A stretch of DNA of 64,000 nt from Tetmemena sp. SeJ-2015 (GCA_027382625.1 JAJKFJ010022473.1:62001-126000), one strand, 5' to 3'; shown: positions 25,189 through 37,395, counted from the first letter of the stretch. A program made the numbers and translations. Notes: a model not told the origin generated them from the letters alone.

Positions 25189-28100
25189 ATGGAGACTAAA
25201 TAATTGCAAGGTATTAAAGTTTCGTCCAAACAGATTATACTTTCGCCTGCAAAATAATTGCCTTCTAATTCAGCCACAAAGAATTAACCCATTTAAGAGT
25301 TTAATCCCATAGTATTAATTTGTTTTGTTACAGAAATTTGTTTATTGACCATAGATGACTATTTACAAGGGAGTGTTTATGTAGCTCAATCTGAGATAAA
25401 ACAAGGAAAGAATGTGTACAAAAAGAGCTCCAAAATATTATAATCTAATTTTTTATTATAATGAAATGTTGGACAGAGGATTGTTGTCAACTGCTGCAGC
25501 TGCTTTGACATAAGCTTAGACGCCTTTGGGATCTCATTCACTAGCGAACAGTGTAATTTTAGGATCTAGTTTGCAGCCAATCAAGAAAACATCAAACCTA
25601 AACTAAGATCTTGTGAGTGCTATTACTCCTAATCAGTCCCCATCCAAATTTGACGATATATCTTTCCTTTCCATTATTTCTCTTCTTTTAGATAAAACAG
25701 AATCGAGTTTATACAACGAGAAGCAGAAGACAGTTAAGTTTAAGGAATCTGTAACTAACACTAACAAATTATCAGTTGCTCCTCTCAATTAACTTAGAAC
25801 TTTTTTAAACTGAGTCTTAATTTTTAAGAACAAATGAAGCAGCGAAGAAATTCAGAAATAATACTCAAGTTAGGAAAGATCATTCCTCTATCATGGACTA
25901 AGATTTGAGAAAGATTCTATAACTCAATAATTCGAGAATAATTTTTATAATAGGGTCTTAATTTTTATGAGAATAGGGAATAATGGCAACATCCTAGAGA
26001 GTGAACTAACTTTTTCAAACAACAAAATTAATAATTAAGGCTTATCTCAACTTCTTCAAAGAGTGAATCTGAACGAAAAGAGAAAGATTGGACCTCTTAA
26101 AGTTATGAGTGGCAATACTACATCAGATAATATCGCTTAGGAAGCTGCTACTGAGGGAAGAGAAATTATTAGTGCTAGGTTTATTTATTTGAAACTATTT
26201 TGATATCATCGTATTCTAATGCTTCCCCGAGTAATTTAAGAAGGAGAGAACCTTACATAGATAGTCAAGAGGTTTAGATCAGAAGTTTTCGATGCAAAAG
26301 TCAATGAGATCTATGAAAAATACGAAGAAATGCTAACATATTATTATAATTAAGAGTAACTGAGAGAGCAGAAGGAGGAAGTGAGATAAAAATATATTTC
26401 ACTACAGAACTCATAGTATAACACTGATGATGAAGATGACCCTCACAACTTGCTTACTAAGTTTGGAAGTGGCAAATCTAGAAAAGTAAAGACTCGAGGA
26501 GTAACTCAAAGGGGTAAGCGATAAATTGGGGAGGTTTAGTAGGATAGACATCAATCCAGTTCGAACATCTTTGAGTAAAAGAACCAGCTAATGGAAACAC
26601 TCAAAGTTAACTCAAACCAAGTTGATTACTTCAAAAAAGGAGGAGTTCAGCTTCTCAAAAATCAATTATCTCATCTTTATTCTTTGTTAAATGTAGCTTC
26701 CAGAGATAGTGCAGACGACTCAATTAAAAAAGAAGCTTGAATTAGACGATCCATAACGCTAGTTTGAAGAGAGGACAAAAAATATGAGTTACTAGGAGAA
26801 AAGGCTCAGCATGGCACAGGAAATATTCGCTCCTCGCAAAAATTCAAGCGATTCTTCTTAAACTTCTGATAGAGGCTAGAACAGATAGCAGCAAATGAGA
26901 GGGAGGAAAATGACTAGAGAAGATATGGAGAAGCAGGAAGAGAAGTTTTTCAACTAAAATAGCAGAGTAGATAAGGAATAAGTCTTTAAGGAACTGCAAC
27001 TTTTTGAAAGACAAAACGAAGAGTCTCTGAAATAGCCAAATGCAGTAGACTTCAACGACGATGAGTTCTTTGAAATGGGCTATAAACTTGACTTAAATGC
27101 CCAACTTCTTGATAGAAAGCCGGGAGAGTTGGTGATTAGAGCAAACCTAGGACTTGAGAAGAACTAAGATACTGAAAGGAAAGAAGATGCGGAGCAAGAA
27201 GATAGTCCTAATAGAAGGAACGAAAGTGGAATTGATTATGACACTATGGAAAATATAGAAGATCTTATAGGTAGTTCTCCTGAGGAAAATTAAAAGCAAA
27301 ACGCTTGGAAACTATCTGATAATGTTAGCTATGATTAATTTTATGCTCAAATATAAAATTGATGCAGTGCTTAAGAAGTAAGCTAAAAAAGGTGAAGCTC
27401 GAGATGGATTCGCATAAAGAGAACAGAAAAAGCTTAAGGAAAAATTAGAGTACTATACTTAAAATATAGAAGAGGAGGGAGAAAACTTAAAGACTGCTCA
27501 AGAAAAGATAAACTTTCTAAAGAATATAGGAAGAACCCCGCTTCAAAGGTAAATATGTTATTGCTTATTCTAAGAAACAATAACCATATTTAGGTTTACT
27601 TTAATGAGCTTAAAGATAAGAAGTATTTGCTGACTAAAGACATTCTCGAGTATGATAAAAGGTTTTTCCAAAACCAGATAGATAAGGTTTCAAAAGCTTA
27701 CCAAGTGGAGATTAGAAATTAGCAAATTCTTGCTAGAGAGAAAGCGATAGAATATGTAGAGCTTAATATGTCTAGAGCTAAAAAATAGCTTGAGGCAGAA
27801 ATGATGTCTATGATAAAATAAGTTGAATACTTTGCTTACGAAAACGAGAAAATGCTTTCTCTGATTGATAAACTCAACAAGAAAATTGAGCATTAGGAAT
27901 CTCAAATTGCGGGATTAAGGGCTTATGCAAAAGCAGAAGAGGAAGAATATGAGTGAGATCATACGGAAATCTTAGAGACTGACAGGATACTGCAGCAAAT
28001 ATTGTAAGAAGCGATGCACAATAAGATGATGGGCATAAATGTAGACTTTGCTGCAGATGTAAAGAAAGATAAGTTACTTAACTAGGTGTTTAACTTATAC

Positions 28101-29155
28101 GGTTTCCAAGTCAAACTCAGCCTTGAAGAAAAGCTTAATCTTATAGAGAGGGAAATGATTAAGGTGTACAAGCAAAAGTACCAGCTGATGAAAGAGCGAA
28201 TAGTCTTTCATGAGCATGAAGTAGAGACTGCGAGAGATTATATCCAAATAATGAAAGAAAGAGAAAAAGCGCTAGAGGAAACCATCAAGGAGCAGAAATA
28301 AACTATTCTGTCATTAGAGTTATCTCTATACGCAGAAATATAGCAAGGCAAGTTTAGAGTGCAAGAAATCTTAGACAAACAATAAGAGGAAAAAGAATAC
28401 GTGCAGAAAGATCACTAAGCGCACAGCAATATGATGATTCTAGAGATAAGAGTACTGCAAAGCACAAGTGAAAAACTCAAAGAGGAAAATTAAAAACTCC
28501 AAGAGATAAATAAGGATCTTCTAACGAGGCTGAAGATACCAAGGCTTCATTACAAATACCTCGAGGAAAATGGTGCGTTGGAGGAATTTATCACAGCTAA
28601 AATTTAAGGCAGAGATACAAAAGAGATCTTAGAGAAAACAAAGGATAACTTTAGGATGAAGAATCTTCAAAAAGGAGATGCGTTCATTGAATAAAATGGA
28701 TTCAAAATAGATAAAAATAGCCAAGCTTTTAATAGGAAAATTAAATTATAAATTTTGAATTTGATAAAATGGGAGTGGCTTCTTCTATGAGAACTTCACC
28801 AATAAGTACTAGAGATAATACTTCTCTTATTCTAAACAGCACTATAACTTAGGGCTTTTAGTTGAATAAGATTCAAACCTCTGGCTTAAATAAGATTGCT
28901 GGAGTAAAGAATGGAGCAAGCTTGACTTAGACAGATGGATTCTAGTCAGATTAAGATCTGAGTAGAAGATTTACTGAAACGGAGATGTTTAGACGGAAAG
29001 TAAATTAGCTAAATAAGACAAGTCATAATTTCTATTCCAAGCAGTCAAGTCCTTTAAGTAAAGATTTGATAAAAGAACCATTCAGACCTTTGGAAAAAAG
29101 CATTATGAATATGCTAGAATTGGCAAGAAAATCTGTTGAGAAATAGGAGTTATGA
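25189..29155 (+). CDS. Large coiled-coil protein of unknown function
   Basis: Start ATG at 25189 (METKQLQGIKVSSKQ). A GT-AG intron near 25.31-25.35 kb leads to an Ala/Ser/Pro-rich, probably disordered segment. From about 26.2 kb the protein is charged and heptad-like, with long coiled coil at 27.4-28.7 kb, and it ends in a Ser/Thr/Gln-rich tail (SIMNMLELARKSVEKQEL, then TGA at 29153). Interruptions seen: an IES at 25934, a 45-nt GT-AG intron near 27.55 kb, and a 33-nt intron at 27953 that hides an in-frame TGA. The composition fits a cytoskeletal or ciliary structural protein, but that is inference only. One gene is assumed because the frames connect through these junctions. Confidence 0.65.
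25934..25975. other. IES, pointer GAGAATA
   Basis: GAGAATA at 25934-25940 and 25969-25975 with AT-rich DNA between. Removing 35 bp joins DLRKILQLNNSRI to GNNGNILESELTF. The segment lacks GT-AG ends and its length is not a multiple of three. Confidence 0.85.
27953..27985 (+). other. 33-nt GT-AG intron containing an in-frame TGA
   Basis: The coiled-coil frame meets a TGA at 27954 yet continues unchanged for hundreds of codons. GTGAG at 27953 and CAG at 27985 bound a 33-nt intron; splicing gives AEEEEYEILQQILQEA without a stop. Confidence 0.7.
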
Positions 29156-29208
29156 TTGTTGTGATTAGTTTAATTTAATCTTAATTTTTTAACCAGAGGA
29201 TAACTCCT

Positions 29209-30066
29209 TCATTAAGGTTGGCTCAATCTAACTATAATTTGCCTCTCTCCTGGACATTCTCTTTTCACGAGATATGTAATTGTGAAAAATTTGGCGAGCC
29301 ACTTGATCACATTCATATTTTCCTCAATAAGTAGCAAGTAAAATGCACCATTTGAAGAGAGAAGCTAAAACTTAATACAAAAATCAATGCTTCTTTGCTT
29401 GTGGAATAAATTTCATTAGAATCTCGATACCCTCAACTCCTCCTGCCCAAGAAGCTTCTATGCCTTTCTTTTCCTGTGCATCTGCCAATTCTTCTCTAGG
29501 TGTGACCACATATGGAGGATTGAAAATTATTAGATCCACCTTCCCCTCAAGTCTTTATTATATACTAGAGGCTAGCGTTGTCTAAATCATTTCTATTTCT
29601 CCTTTATTATGTATTGCCGTTCTATTGGTTGCCTCTAGTGCCTTGATGTTTATATCAATTCCAAAGTAAACTGTTTGATTGAAGCCTTTTTCATTTAGCA
29701 AGCATTGCAAGCTATTGATGACTACTCCACTCCCTACACTAAGTTATGTAATGAATTTGCTTATGAGATAAAGACTTACCCTATTTCTAGCAAGAATAAA
29801 GGCTATATTTAGTTCACTATGTACTCTAAGTCTAGCTGTAGAGCATCTATTAACAAGAAACTATCTTCACTTGGCTCGTAAACATCTCTGAAATCTGCAA
29901 TCTTCAAATGAGAAAAATCACAGCAAAAGCCATTTGCACTTTTTTCGTCATAGAGTGGCTCAACTTTAAATAAGAAATAAATTATCTTCGTGATAGAATT
30001 AGGGGATTCGTGCTTGCTTCTTTTTCTTTTTATTAATTTTTTATTGACATATTTGCTATTCATCAA
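29209..30066 (-). CDS. N6AMT1: HemK2-type glutamine methyltransferase (eRF1 / N6AMT1 family)
   Basis: SAM-dependent methyltransferase of the HemK2/Mtq2 family, which methylates the Gln of the GGQ motif in release factor eRF1 together with TRM112. Visible: the N-terminal DVYEPSEDSFLLIDAL signature, the SAM loop LLEIGVGSGVVI, the catalytic NPPY in IIFNPPYVVTPREEL, and the C-terminal strand FYLLLIEEN. A 41-nt GT-AG intron follows LEIG; an IES near 29.37 kb lies before the last stretch. Total length is near the usual 210-230 residues plus an unconserved, Lys-rich N-terminal extension of about 50 residues whose start is uncertain. It is divergent from UFM1 with only about 127 bp between the two starts, so they may share a promoter. 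Confidence 0.9.
29364..29391. other. IES in the HemK2 gene, pointer GCT (AGC on the coding strand)
   Basis: Without excision the frame ends at a TGA after IPQAKKH. Removing 25 bp between the two GCT copies (29364-29366 and 29389-29391) gives IPQAKKLLSSNGAFYLLLI, the spacing expected of the family. Confidence 0.8.
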
Positions 30067-30193
30067 TGACAGCTGGCTTTTATTTCTCTTCTTCTTCTGT
30101 GGTTTATTGAGATTAGAAGTTTTCCATGTCTTAAAATTGATTATATGATATAATTGCTAGTTAATTTAATAAATAATTATTGAAATAAGCACA

Positions 30194-30693
30194 ATGGAAT
30201 CAACAGAGTAAGTCTCAGCTTGGTTCAAAGCATTTTACGATAGCATACTAAAATAAAGATTCTAATTTTATATGTAGACAAGTGGATACAAAGACAGCTG
30301 AAAATGAGAACGCTCCTCAAGAAGATGAAGCCACTCAAAGCAAAAAGACCCTCCAGCAAAAGATCACCTTTAAGATCACCAATTCTGCAGATCCAAGACT
30401 TCCCTACAGGACGTAAGTAATCATAAAAAACTCACTCAGCATACTCAAATTATTGTGTAGAATTTCCGTTCCTGAGAGTGCTCCATTCAGTGCTTGCGTT
30501 AAATTTGTTGCTGAACAGTTCAAGGTTAACCCATAAACAGCCGCCATCATCACTAATACAGGTGTGGGAATCAATCCTCTCTAGACTGCAGGAAAAATAT
30601 CTCAAAATATTTTTATTAATTCAAGGAACTATATTCTTGAAGCATGGATCAGAGCTAAAAATGATTCCTAGAGATAGAGTGGGTAGCAATTGA
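30194..30693 (+). CDS. UFM1: Ubiquitin-fold modifier 1 (UFM1)
   Basis: Small ubiquitin-like modifier conjugated in the UFMylation pathway (UBA5, UFC1, UFL1), which acts mainly at the ER and ribosome. After excising two introns and one IES the core reads ITFKITNSADPRLPYRT, ISVPESAPFSACVKF, AAIITNTGVGINP, FLKHGSELKMIPRDRVGSN. The glycine exposed after maturation is present, and the propeptide is Ser-Asn where the human protein has Ser-Cys. There is an N-terminal extension of about 30 acidic/Gln residues not found in human UFM1. Introns: about 73 nt after MESTE and 48 nt after PYRT, both GT-AG; the third break is an IES. Confidence 0.95.
30590..30628. other. IES in UFM1, pointer AGGAA
   Basis: AGGAA at 30590-30594 and 30624-30628. 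Removing 34 bp restores NPLQTAGTIFLKHGSEL, matching UFM1. The segment starts with no GT donor, so it is not a canonical intron. Confidence 0.9.
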
Positions 30694-30823
30694 TTCAGAA
30701 ATGCAAAACCAGAAGGAAATTAGGAAGTATAAATAATTATGTAATGCTTCTTTCTATAATGCAAATTAGGTTTTGATTATTCCCATTGTGCTATTTTAAC
30801 ATCAAGAAAAAATAATTGTCAAG

Positions 30824-32259
30824 TCAATGAACTGAGAGATAAATTTGCATTATCATTTGATCAAAAGCCTTTTCTCAATCTCTTGTACAATATGATCAGC
30901 AACGGGCATAGCACAAGTCCACCCTGGAGATACGACATTAAGTATGTGCAGCATATCATCACCGAACTCTAGTATGAAGTCATTATGCATCTTCATGCTC
31001 TTCTTGTTAATGAGTTGAGCTCTAATACCTGGTCGGTAAAATTATTTGAAGGCCTTCGCTTCCTCTGGGCCAATATGATGAATTTTAGAAACATCACTCA
31101 CAAGTCGCTTGATAGAGTGCTTCGGCATTTCCTCAGTAATAAATGTCCATATCAACTTTCTTTGATCAGAAGCAAGTAGATACAAGTAGTTCTTAATTAT
31201 TCTGCTAAACTGATTGAAATTCAGATTCTACAGTCCGTGATAATTCTCAAGAGATAAAGCTGGTGAAACTGTAGGTCCCACCTTCAAATAGCCATCTACT
31301 GTAAGAGTAGAGTGAACTCCAAGAAAATATGCACCTTTCAACGGAACTGGATACACAAGAGTCTTATAGAGATGGTCAAGCGGCCTGTCTGATATAGAGT
31401 AGATGCCTTTTATGGGAAAGTAATCGAAGTCTTTCCCAAAGCCATATGATTAAGCTATTCCAAGCGATTGCTGGCCAGCTGCATTTATCAGATATTTGTA
31501 ATGAATTTCATCATAACGATTGGTTTTCACTATTCCCTTCTTGTTAATCTACTATTCAATTAGCTGTGTCTCTTTCAAGATTTCAAAATTTTGATTCAAC
31601 TATTGGATCTCTTTTCTGAAATTAATGAGTTATTTAAAATTGGTTTGAATTTACACCATATACTTGAGAATAGCCTTAGTGTCTACAGTGCTAGTAATAG
31701 GCGACCATATGAATTCTTTTCCGTATCCTCTTACTAGTGGATCTATCTTCTTCGCCTCCTCTGCAGTAATCATATGAATGGGCACTTTGTTTTTAAGTCC
31801 CTAGTCGTATAAATCTTTTAAGTACTCAACTTCTTTTTCGTTCTACAGCAGCAATAGATATTGATAAGGAGGGAGAGAAAAGTTTCTCTTACTTTAGGAA
31901 CTACAAGTTTTCCACATTTCCTGATAGGTAACTTGTGATCATCGCAATACTATGTCCACATTTCGTTTCCTTTTCTGCAAAACTAAGCCTTGAGAGAATC
32001 AGTTGCATAGTAGAAGCCAGCATGGTTAACCCCTGAATTCCTGCCTGATGTGTGCATTGATACTTCATTTTCTTTCTCCAATAGCTTAATACTGCTATTT
32101 GGGTGTCTGAAAAAAAGTTACATATATGAGCCGTCCATCATTTTTAAATAAAAAAAAACCAATTTACCTTAATGATAAAGCTCTAGCAATATTCAATCCG
32201 ATAACCCCTCCTCCTACTATCACAAAATCCGCAACTTGTTTCTTCAAAATCTAAGCCAT
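30824..32259 (-). CDS. L2HGDH: L-2-hydroxyglutarate dehydrogenase (FAD-dependent)
   Basis: FAD enzyme of the DAO family that oxidises L-2-hydroxyglutarate to 2-oxoglutarate. Visible: an N-terminal dinucleotide loop VIVGGGVIGLNIARAL, the family signature HTSGRNSGVNHAGFYYA, CRKGNEMW, VPIHMITAEEAKKIDP, an AGQQSLGIA flavin-contact segment, GAYFLGVHSTLTVDG and the C-terminal ILNVVSPGWTCAMPVADHI. One GT-AG intron of about 63 nt lies after ARALSLR; no IES was needed. The start MAQILKKQVADF places the FAD loop almost at the N-terminus, so no mitochondrial presequence is visible, unlike animal L2HGDH. The neighbouring gene on the same strand starts about 750 bp further upstream. Confidence 0.92.
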
Positions 32260-32470
32260 TTTCTAAAGATATATATCTAATCTAAATAAAACTCATATCC
32301 ATCTCAATAATTATGAGTGATTAAAAATGAGTTTAAATAAATGCAGAGTCAGCATCCAAGCAGAGGAAGTAAAGAAAGAGTTAATCTTCGCATCTTTTCT
32401 TTCTCCGAATTCCTTGCTATCAGATTTCTCAAGCTCTCCTACAGAATAGATATCTGTGAGACTATAGTTC

Positions 32471-33009
32471 TCAGATGTACTTAGGGTAGTCAATTTTGAA
32501 CTGAGCAAGAATCTTAGCATTGTCATTCTTGATGTTCTCATCGTATTTCCTGAGGCATTCTTGAGATTTTTCAAGGCTGTTGCCAGTGTTAGTCAAGCAA
32601 TCTTCTAGTAAGAATCTGGAAGAGTCTCTTACTCTGTGAAGGTAGCTTTCAAACTTGCCGAAAAGCTTTTGTCTCTCGAGTGATCTGCACTCTCTGATCT
32701 TAGCCTCGTTTGTGAAAGAGTCGTCGATGTGCTTTTCAGGGTAGCAGTTCTTATCAGCGTTGGCCAAATACTAGCTCTCAAGTTTATTCACAAAAATGTG
32801 CTTAATTATTGAGTGAGTTTCTTGAGTCCGCTGCTCAGAGGGCCGTCAACGAAGATTTCATTGAGAAGACGAGCATTCTTCTCACCTGGAGATTGACCAA
32901 GCACCTCAGTGTTATGGATGGTGTTGATACGGTTGAAAATCTAGTTGTATTTATCTTGGAGCATATCATCCAAAACCTCACGAGAGAGTCTGTACTGAGA
33001 GGGATTCAT
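32471..33009 (-). CDS. Conserved-looking small protein, function unknown
   Basis: After removal of one IES the frame gives about 165 residues, from MNPSQYRLSREVLDDML through LKKLESQYLANADKNCYP and LERQKLFGKFESYL to AQFKIDYPKYI and TGA. It is predicted largely helical and charged, with four cysteines (KNC, REC, EDC, QEC) that could form pairs. Codon use is balanced and richer in GC than the intergenic DNA, which supports a real gene. I do not recognise the family; the Cys spacing would allow a mitochondrial intermembrane-space type protein, but that is a guess. Confidence 0.7.
32781..32820. other. IES, pointer AGTTT
   Basis: AGTTT at 32781-32785 and 32816-32820. Removal of 35 bp joins FVDGPLSSGLKK to LESQYLANADKN on the minus strand; the unexcised frame runs into TGA. 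Confidence 0.85.
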
Positions 33010-33151
33010 TTCTTCCTTAAACTATTTATTATAATTATATCTCTCTAATTAATTTTACAGTAGACATCTGTGAAATACAACTGCTCTAATATATAAGCAT
33101 ATAATTTAGAGATGTTCTCCATATTAACTTCTAAGAACTTATTCTGAAGAA

Positions 33152-36100
33152 TCAGATAATATTATGATGGTCCTCATCTCTTTCAAAGTCAGGATCTTCC
33201 TCTCCATCTTCTTCTCCATATCCTTCTTCGCCACCTTCGTCCTCTTCGTCATAATAGGACTCTTCCGCTCCTACAGCAGCAGGCTCTTACTCCTTCTACT
33301 TCTGAGGGAAGGGATTGAAGGGGTCTAGTGACTCAGGCTTTGGCTAATTCTAGTTAAACTGACTCTCTAATTTAAGTATTTCATCTGTTTCCACTCTAAC
33401 GGGGCGCATCTATGGCTTTGCCTGACTCTCTTACTGCTAGCTTGGGGGTTGAGCTTGTTTTTATGAGCTTTTTTGGTTTGACTGTTTGTCTTTGGAAAGT
33501 CTTTGTTAAGATTTTCTATTTGTAGTTGAGTGCCTTTCTTCAGTTCCTTCTTACTCAGATTCTGAATAGTACTCACTAACTTCCTCTGTCTTATAAGTGT
33601 ACTGCAAATTGCCTTCCGCATCATATGCATACTACTGAGCATCCTCAGTTTAATTCCTGTCGGCTGCTTTTTCTTCTTCGTTGACCTAACGAGGGCCTGA
33701 CACTGAAGATGCTTAAGGAGGAAGGATGGTCCCCAGACTTGGATGATCTATCATGCTCTCAGTTACTCTCTAATTAAGGTCATCATCACTACCGGATGCA
33801 AGGGACTTGAATTTCTTAGGATTATTGGAAGATTGTACAGAGAGCAGCTGTTTTGTGCCCAGAGAATTCGTTTATTAGCCAATTCCAGTCATGTTGTTCA
33901 TAGCATTAGTGTTAATCAACTCATAGCCTACTAATGTCTGAGTATTATCTGGTTCGTAGACATTTAAATATGAAGATATAAATGCATCAACATAGGAAGG
34001 CTGTCTTTCTTGAGCAAGTATCTAATTATTATTGGACACCTTTTATGAAGGAGGCTTATTTTAATTGCTTCGCTCTGATGATCTTCTTGAATTCTTTTAT
34101 TAAGCTTCATTTCTCCTCGCTATATTTTGAATACCCTCTTCTACCTTGCCAATAGTTTCTTGCTTGATATAATCAGAAGCCTAAATGACATTTGGTTCAT
34201 AGGCAAATGGGGTGGAAGAGCTTGAAACCTGTTGAGAATTTATCCTGCTTTGATCTGATAGAATGGGTGGTACGTTTATTTATTGACTAGACTTAGTTTA
34301 CTCAGCTTTGAAGCTTTTCCCCCCTTTATGTGTTGTCAAGTGCCGACTAAAAAGTCAGCTTCTTGAAGCTTACGCTTTTAAACACCTACTGCTCTCAGGC
34401 CTTCAGAAACTTTAAAATCTGCGATGGCCCTTTTAATCTTCTTGTACATGAGTGAGTTCAAATAAGTTTCATCTATGCACAGGAAACGAGCCTAAGTTTT
34501 CTTTTACCTCTTCTTTTAAAGTAAGAAGAATTTATTTATTATGCTGTTTTATCTTTGATGATGATTTCAAGCTCATAAAGCTTGGCAAAGAAGTCTTAGG
34601 CCCTTAAAATTTCTACCTTCTCGGTTTTGCTTTTGGTCTTGACAGTGGAGTGTAGAATTATAGAGCCAAATACATCTGCCTCACTCATTCCATTATCCTC
34701 CATGTAAGCTATCAGCCTGTTTAGGATTCTCTTAGACTGAAGATTAAGCGATTCGTAGTCTAAGTGCTTTTTAGACTTAGGTAAGTTCTCCTTCACTCCC
34801 AAGTTTCTAAATATTCTTTGCAGCTAGTTCAGCTGAAAGAAATAAAAATTTGGAACTAATAAAGCTGAATGAGATTGTCATGATCCCTCACTGAGAATAT
34901 CCTTGTGAGGAACTCTTTTTCAGTTGGTTAAAGTCGCATACTACTTAACTTGCCGATAGCGTGCAGGAAATTTCGAATGGGGATAACCTCCATCTCAATT
35001 GCCTCTCCTCCCTCCTCTTAAGTAGGAATCTTCAAAGTGTACTATAAGAATAACTAGCAAAAAGAGTAGTGTAAATATTCTCAGTTCCAACTATCTGTCT
35101 AAAGTTTTTGCCTTTGCTGAGCATGGATTCTGCCACCCCCTTTTAAAATATTCTCTGTTTGCTCAATAATCATATCGAACTCTTCCTAGTCTCTTTTAGT
35201 CCCTCCTGCACTAGACTGCTCTTTCTCAATCAAGGATTAGGAAAGAATGGTTTGCAACATAGATTATCATATTATTGCTTGATTGGTTTTGTTTTGATCT
35301 GGATGAGTTTCATCTTCAGATTCCTCGTTCATGTTAGCTTACTCAGTAGTCTGCCCTTCTTAGCTAGGCTCTAAGAGAGGAGGAGAGGACTCAAGAGTAT
35401 TTTTCTTTTGCAAAGGAAGTTCTAATAACTAGTTCTTCAAGTTCCTCACAATAAAAGTTAAACTTACTTATAAATGAGAAGATCTCTATTTCCTTGAGTG
35501 AATTTTCAAGCTTTTATTAGAGATCCTGAATTTCTTGAGCCTTTTGAATTTATCTCTTGAATTTGGTTCTTTACCTACTATGCCATCAAGTCAGTTGAGT
35601 TCTTGAAATTGCCCATTTCCTGATTCTTTGAGTTCAATTCGTCTTAGCTTTTCTTTAGCTTTGATTTCAATTCTTCAATATCTTTTTCTAACTACTCCTA
35701 TTCTCATTAAAATTAAGATTGAATGCCACTTATAGTTAATTGTTTTCTCTTCCAAACTAGCTTTTAAGTCTCGCTATCTCTCCATTTGCCTCAGCTAGCT
35801 CGTTTTAAAAAGTCCTTTTATCTTTCTCTGCTGCCCTTACTTAGTCCTAAATTTACTACTACTGCGCTTTACTTGCGAGATGGTCTGTCTTCTCTTAGTC
35901 TAGTAGCTTCTATATGTTCTTGTGTAGCTACGCCTGCTATGCTATAGTAGTATCTTTGAGAATCAATTCCTCACAAAGCTACTCTATCTTATCGCTCTTT
36001 TGCCTTATATCATCTTCTAACTCATTGATTTTGCGGTCTTTCTCTGTAATTACACCCCTCTGCTCTTCAATGTCTTCTCTCCGTTTCTTAATTATCCCCT

Positions 36101-37395
36101 TAAGCTTTTGAATTTCCTACTCCTTAAGATTAAGAGCTTCGTCTCTTTCAGTCTCTATCTAGCGCTGAGTGCTCTCCAAACGCTCTACTTGTTGCTCGAG
36201 GTAAGTCACCTTATCAGCCATATTTTAACTATCTAGCTTAGATTGCTGGAGAGAGTTTTGCAACAGCTGATGCTTGTGCTCCCACTCAGTCAACTAAGAA
36301 TTAAAAGTCTCCTGCTGATTCTAGAAAGCCTGGGTCTGCTCTAGGTTAAATGAAAAATAGGTTGATTTGGTGCATGCGTTAGAGATCTATTTCCCCACTC
36401 ATCTTAATTGCATGCTGTGTAACCTATCTTAGTCTCAAGCACTCTTGCATGTAGGTCTTTAACTCAACCTCCAGTTCCTTTATCTTAGTCGACTTGATAT
36501 CCTTCTTTAAGTCTAGAACTTCATTATCCTTGTTAATAAGCTAGTCTTTGAGGTCTTGCACTTGCTTTTTAAGGTTAATCATGAGCAACACGTCCTTGTT
36601 CAGGTTGTTTTTAGCTGCTTGGCCGTTCGCTGTGATGAAGGCTGATTTGTATAGATCATCGAAGAGGCGGTCTCTCCCTTTGAGCTGGGTTATAAGCTGT
36701 GCTATTCTAGTTCTTAGCTTGGTGTTGTCCTCTTTATAGTCGTTGAGTTGGAGCTTTAGGAAGATGTTCTAGTCATAGAGATCTTCCTTCTTGTAAATCA
36801 TGCTTGCGGGCACCATTTTCTTACGGTAGGTTGAGTTCACGAAGTCGTTAGAGGAAAGATTCGAGGTCTTCTTTCCTAGCAAAGGCATGTATGGTTGAAA
36901 CATCATTTGCAGCTGCTCCTATTAGGCCTCTCCCAAGTGATGACGGAAGCCGTTCGCTGCTGAAATCGGACGCTTGCCCCCACCCGCAGTATTCAGATTC
37001 CTCCGCTTTGAACTCTCATCACCTCTTGAAGGTGACTCTTATAAATATAAAATGGATTTAGGAATAAATTTCAAGTCCTATTTTTAAAGTTTAATTGTTG
37101 TTAATAAGCCTGCTGCCTGAGAGAAGGCATCTGAGGGAGTAGCGATTATGACGGGTAGCCATTATTACTGCCTGCTAAGTTGTTTTATTAGTAAGCTATT
37201 TGCTATTGCTGCTGCCATTTGTAGTTGCATCTGTCCTTGAGGAGTAAACGCGTTGGGGTAAGTTTGCATCATATTAGGTTGCTAATCATAGTAGGTTTGT
37301 TGAGAGAATCCTTTGTTCGTATATGGCGAAGTCAAATTATTATTCTGCACTAAAGCCGCTTAAGGCATCAGTGCTGTAGGAGTTTCACCATTCAT
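33152..37395 (-). CDS. Large coiled-coil protein with Gln-rich head and acidic tail
   Basis: N-terminus at 37395 (MNGETPTALMPQAALVQ) followed by a Gln/Asn-rich low-complexity stretch and a basic segment (GDESSKRRNLNTAGGGKRPIS). From about 36.9 to 35.4 kb lies a long coiled coil (YDQNIFLKLQLNDYKEDNTKL, ELEVELKTYMQECLRLR, QKLKGIIKKRREDIEEQRG). A Ser/Gln/Asn-rich region follows, then an acidic Gly/Glu tail (YYDEEDEGGEEGYGEEDGEE) ending HHNII and TGA at 33152. The frame shifts several times, so more IESs or introns exist than I resolved (for example near 37.1, 36.35, 35.7 and 34.5 kb). A ciliary or cortical structural role is possible but not shown. It may be more than one gene. Confidence 0.55.

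Noticed and set aside
27954..27956. In-frame TGA in the coiled-coil gene as a selenocysteine or readthrough codon
   Set aside because: A 33-nt GT-AG intron (27953-27985) removes it and keeps the frame. No selenoprotein context is present.
29364..29391. GC-AG intron in HemK2
   Set aside because: A GC-AG splice of 34 nt is open but deletes three residues (AKK) that fit the family. The 25-bp IES with AGC pointer keeps them.
30590..30628. Third UFM1 interruption as a spliceosomal intron
   Set aside because: No GT (or GC) donor allows the right junction. The AGGAA direct repeat explains it exactly.
36548..36739. Plus-strand frame MRSCTCFLRLIMSNTSLFRL
   Set aside because: It is the antisense shadow of the coiled-coil gene at 33.2-37.4 kb. 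Many similar short frames (for example at 37595, 37960, 46022, 55431 and 55529) are shadows of real genes and were left out.
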